Assembly: GCF_013404595.1 (NCBI RefSeq)
Contig: NZ_JABVAX010000011.1
Span: forward strand, 1 to 64,000
Reading direction: 5' to 3'
Length of the DNA: 64,000 bases
Source of the DNA: Jannaschia marina
Lineage (GTDB): Bacteria > Pseudomonadota > Alphaproteobacteria > Rhodobacterales > Rhodobacteraceae
Both the position numbers and the translations under genes were made by a program. Under the pieces are notes generated by a model. The model was not told where the DNA came from and made no database searches. It saw only the letters and a program-made list of their open reading frames with translations. Below, piece after piece: positions 62,474 to 64,000 of the stretch. The first letter of the stretch is position 1. Every line of letters begins with the position of its first letter.

Positions 62474-63681
62474 CCCGGCGGCTCGGGCAGGCCCCGGAAT
62501 CGGGCGGGCACTGGGCGACGGCCACGGTCCTCTCCGTCTCGGTCCACGCCGCCGCCGTCGTCTGGATGCTCGACCTCGTGCCGTCGTTCACGCGCCCGCC
62601 GCCCCCACCGGCGATGCCCGAGACGATCATCACCATCGCCCCCGCCGTCGACACCGCGCCCCCCGAGGACAGCCCCGGCCCCGACGGCGTGCCGGCCGAA
62701 AGCGCGGAACCGGCCGCGCCCGAAACGCCGGCTCCGGCACCGCCGCGCTCCGATCCGGCGGAGACGCCCGCCCCGGAGACGGCGGAGACGGCCACGCCGG
62801 AGACCCTGGCCCCCGCAGCGCCCGAGACACTGGCCCCCGCAGACATCGCCACCCTCGCACCCGCCGCGCCGGAAACGCTCGCGCCGCTCGCGCCCGACGG
62901 CCCCGGCGCGGCACCGGCCCCCGTCGCCACGCTCGGCGCGGCCCCCATGACGACGGAGACACCCGAAGCCGCGCCGCCCGAGACGACCACGATCACCAGC
63001 GCCCTGCCGTCCCCCGCGCCCCCCGCCGCGCCGCCACCACCGGCCGCCCCGCCGAGCCCCGGCGACGCGGCGCTCGTCGCGCTGATCGAGCGCATCCGCG
63101 GGCGGCTCGACGACGCCTGCCTCGTCGCCCTGCCCCGGCCGCAAACGGCCCCGCTCGGCCCCCTCGTCGTCACGCTCAGCGATCAGGACGTGACCGCCGC
63201 GCGCTTCGCCGAGACCGTGTTGCAGGACGAGACGCTGCCGATCGACGAGCGCCGCCTCCTCATCGACGCGCGCCAGTGCCCCGCGCTCACCTTCCTGCGC
63301 AGCCGCGCGCGCTATCCGGCGTTCCAGCTGGGCCTCGGCCTCGCGCAGAGCGACCTTGCCTCGGGTGAAACGCTGGTCGGCCGGATCGAGGGCGCGGCGG
63401 GGGCCTATACCTCGCTCCTCCTCGTCGATGACAACGGGGTCGTGCAGGATCTGCGCCGCTTCCTGCGCTTCACCGGCGGGCGCGCGGAATTCGCCGTGCC
63501 CGTCACCCGCGACGGCGCCCCGCGCGAGACGGCGCAGCTCCTCATCGCGCTCGCCACGCCCGACCGGCCCGAGACGATCACGCGCCTCGCCGGGCGCCTC
63601 GCCGCCGATGTCTTCCCCGCCCTTGCCGAGGAGCTGCCCCCCGGCACGCGCCTCGCCGTCCAGCCGATCGACGTGCGGTAG
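62470..63681 (+). CDS. TonB-shaped protein with a non-TonB C-terminal domain
   Basis: A 403-residue protein with TonB layout: a cytoplasmic start, one helix (TVLSVSVHAAAVVWMLDLV), and a very long proline/alanine/threonine-rich periplasmic spacer (about 35-200). The last 200 residues lack the TonB C-terminal fold. They include LVALIERIRGRLDDACLVAL and a segment with SLLLVDDNGVVQDLRRFLRF and QLLIALATPDRPE, resembling the DUF4384-type domain of the partial protein at the right edge. It is the last gene of the T6SS-linked ExbBD operon and presumably its force-transmitting arm, with an unknown target. Confidence 0.65.
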   Translation: MTRRLGQAPESGGHWATATVLSVSVHAAAVVWMLDLVPSFTRPPPPPAMPETIITIAPAVDTAPPEDSPGPDGVPAESAEPAAPETPAPAPPRSDPAETPAPETAETATPETLAPAAPETLAPADIATLAPAAPETLAPLAPDGPGAAPAPVATLGAAPMTTETPEAAPPETTTITSALPSPAPPAAPPPPAAPPSPGDAALVALIERIRGRLDDACLVALPRPQTAPLGPLVVTLSDQDVTAARFAETVLQDETLPIDERRLLIDARQCPALTFLRSRARYPAFQLGLGLAQSDLASGETLVGRIEGAAGAYTSLLLVDDNGVVQDLRRFLRFTGGRAEFAVPVTRDGAPRETAQLLIALATPDRPETITRLAGRLAADVFPALAEELPPGTRLAVQPIDVR

Positions 63682-63683
63682 CC

Positions 63684-64000
63684 CTACCCCGGCACCAGCA
63701 CGAAACGCGCAAGTTGCGCCACGGCCCCCGCCTCCGCGGCCTGCGGCAGCACCCGGGGCAGAAGCGCGCCCGCCGCCGCGCCATCGGTGGCCGTGGCCGC
63801 CGCCACCAGCGGCTCGGGCGTCGCCATCGCGAGCAGAAGCTGTCCCTGCGGCTCGGCCACGTTCGCCGCGTTGAGCGTGAAGGCGAAGAGGAACGAGCCG
63901 TCGGCCTGCGGTTCGAGCCGCGAGGAGAGGTCGAAGACCTGCCCCTCCGCCGTCACCAGTACGAGCCACGCGCCCCGCCCCCGCATCTCGCCCAACCGGC
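63684..64000 (-). CDS. C-terminal part of a protein with a DUF4384-like domain, cut by the right edge
   Basis: About 105 residues of open minus-strand frame continuing past position 64000. AWLVLVTAEGQVFDLSSRLE and QLLLAMATPEPLV correspond to SLLLVDDNGVVQDLRRFLRF and QLLIALATPDRPE in the convergent TonB-shaped protein. DUF4384-like domains often follow protein kinase or caspase-like domains, and a PpkA-type kinase would suit the TagH protein, but the catalytic part is outside the window. Only two bases separate the two convergent stops. Confidence 0.6.
   Translation of the reverse strand, partial: RLGEMRGRGAWLVLVTAEGQVFDLSSRLEPQADGSFLFAFTLNAANVAEPQGQLLLAMATPEPLVAAATATDGAAAGALLPRVLPQAAEAGAVAQLARFVLVPG

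Overview
The window is high-GC, densely packed DNA, most likely from an alphaproteobacterium of the order Rhodobacterales. The evidence is a glycerol ABC operon in the rhizobial glpSTPQUV order, a TAXI/fused TRAP transporter, a type VI secretion (T6SS) cluster, and CCGGG-type inverted repeats common in alphaproteobacteria. No rRNA, tRNA, CRISPR array or phage was seen. Assignments rest on motifs, gene order and recall of families; no database search was run.

Layout. 1-8.2 kb, minus strand: a broken edge fragment, a Tat-exported DJ-1/PfpI protein, a PepSY membrane protein with a small secreted partner, and an M15 peptidase coupled to a very large peptidoglycan-binding protein whose frame is broken. 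8.4-22.4 kb, iron: a TonB-dependent receptor and RhtX-like permease, two NIS siderophore synthetases, an acetyltransferase, an N-hydroxylase, an exporter-like MFS protein, a siderophore-interacting reductase, and a tonB-exbD-exbD-exbB operon led by a small secreted protein. 22.5-24.1 kb: a LysR gene interrupted by an in-frame amber codon, divergent from a quinone-reductase-like flavoprotein. 24.5-32.3 kb: glpSTPQUV with a divergent glpR, invaded by a GIY-YIG gene and palindromic repeats. 32.3-41.3 kb: LysR, TAXI-TRAP transporter, FAD oxidoreductase, hydrolase, polysaccharide deacetylase, class A beta-lactamase.

41.4-64 kb is a T6SS cluster: an unknown protein, tagH, tssA, tssB, tssC, hcp, tssE, tssF, tssG and clpV on the plus strand. 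Facing it is a minus-strand operon: a PG-binding protein, an M23 plus lytic-transglycosylase fusion, a DUF4123 adaptor, a candidate permuted NlpC/P60-like effector and a candidate periplasmic immunity protein. Then comes a second exbB-exbD-exbD operon ending in a TonB-shaped protein without a TonB C-terminal domain. tssJ, tssK, tssL, tssM, vgrG and PAAR genes are absent and would be expected beyond the right edge.

Most interesting points: two paralogous five-gene ExbBD modules, one for iron and one at the T6SS locus; in both, one ExbD keeps the membrane aspartate and its partner has asparagine there; a complete adaptor-effector-immunity trio; and a glycerol ABC transporter whose two ATPases have complementary defects, leaving one consensus ATP site.
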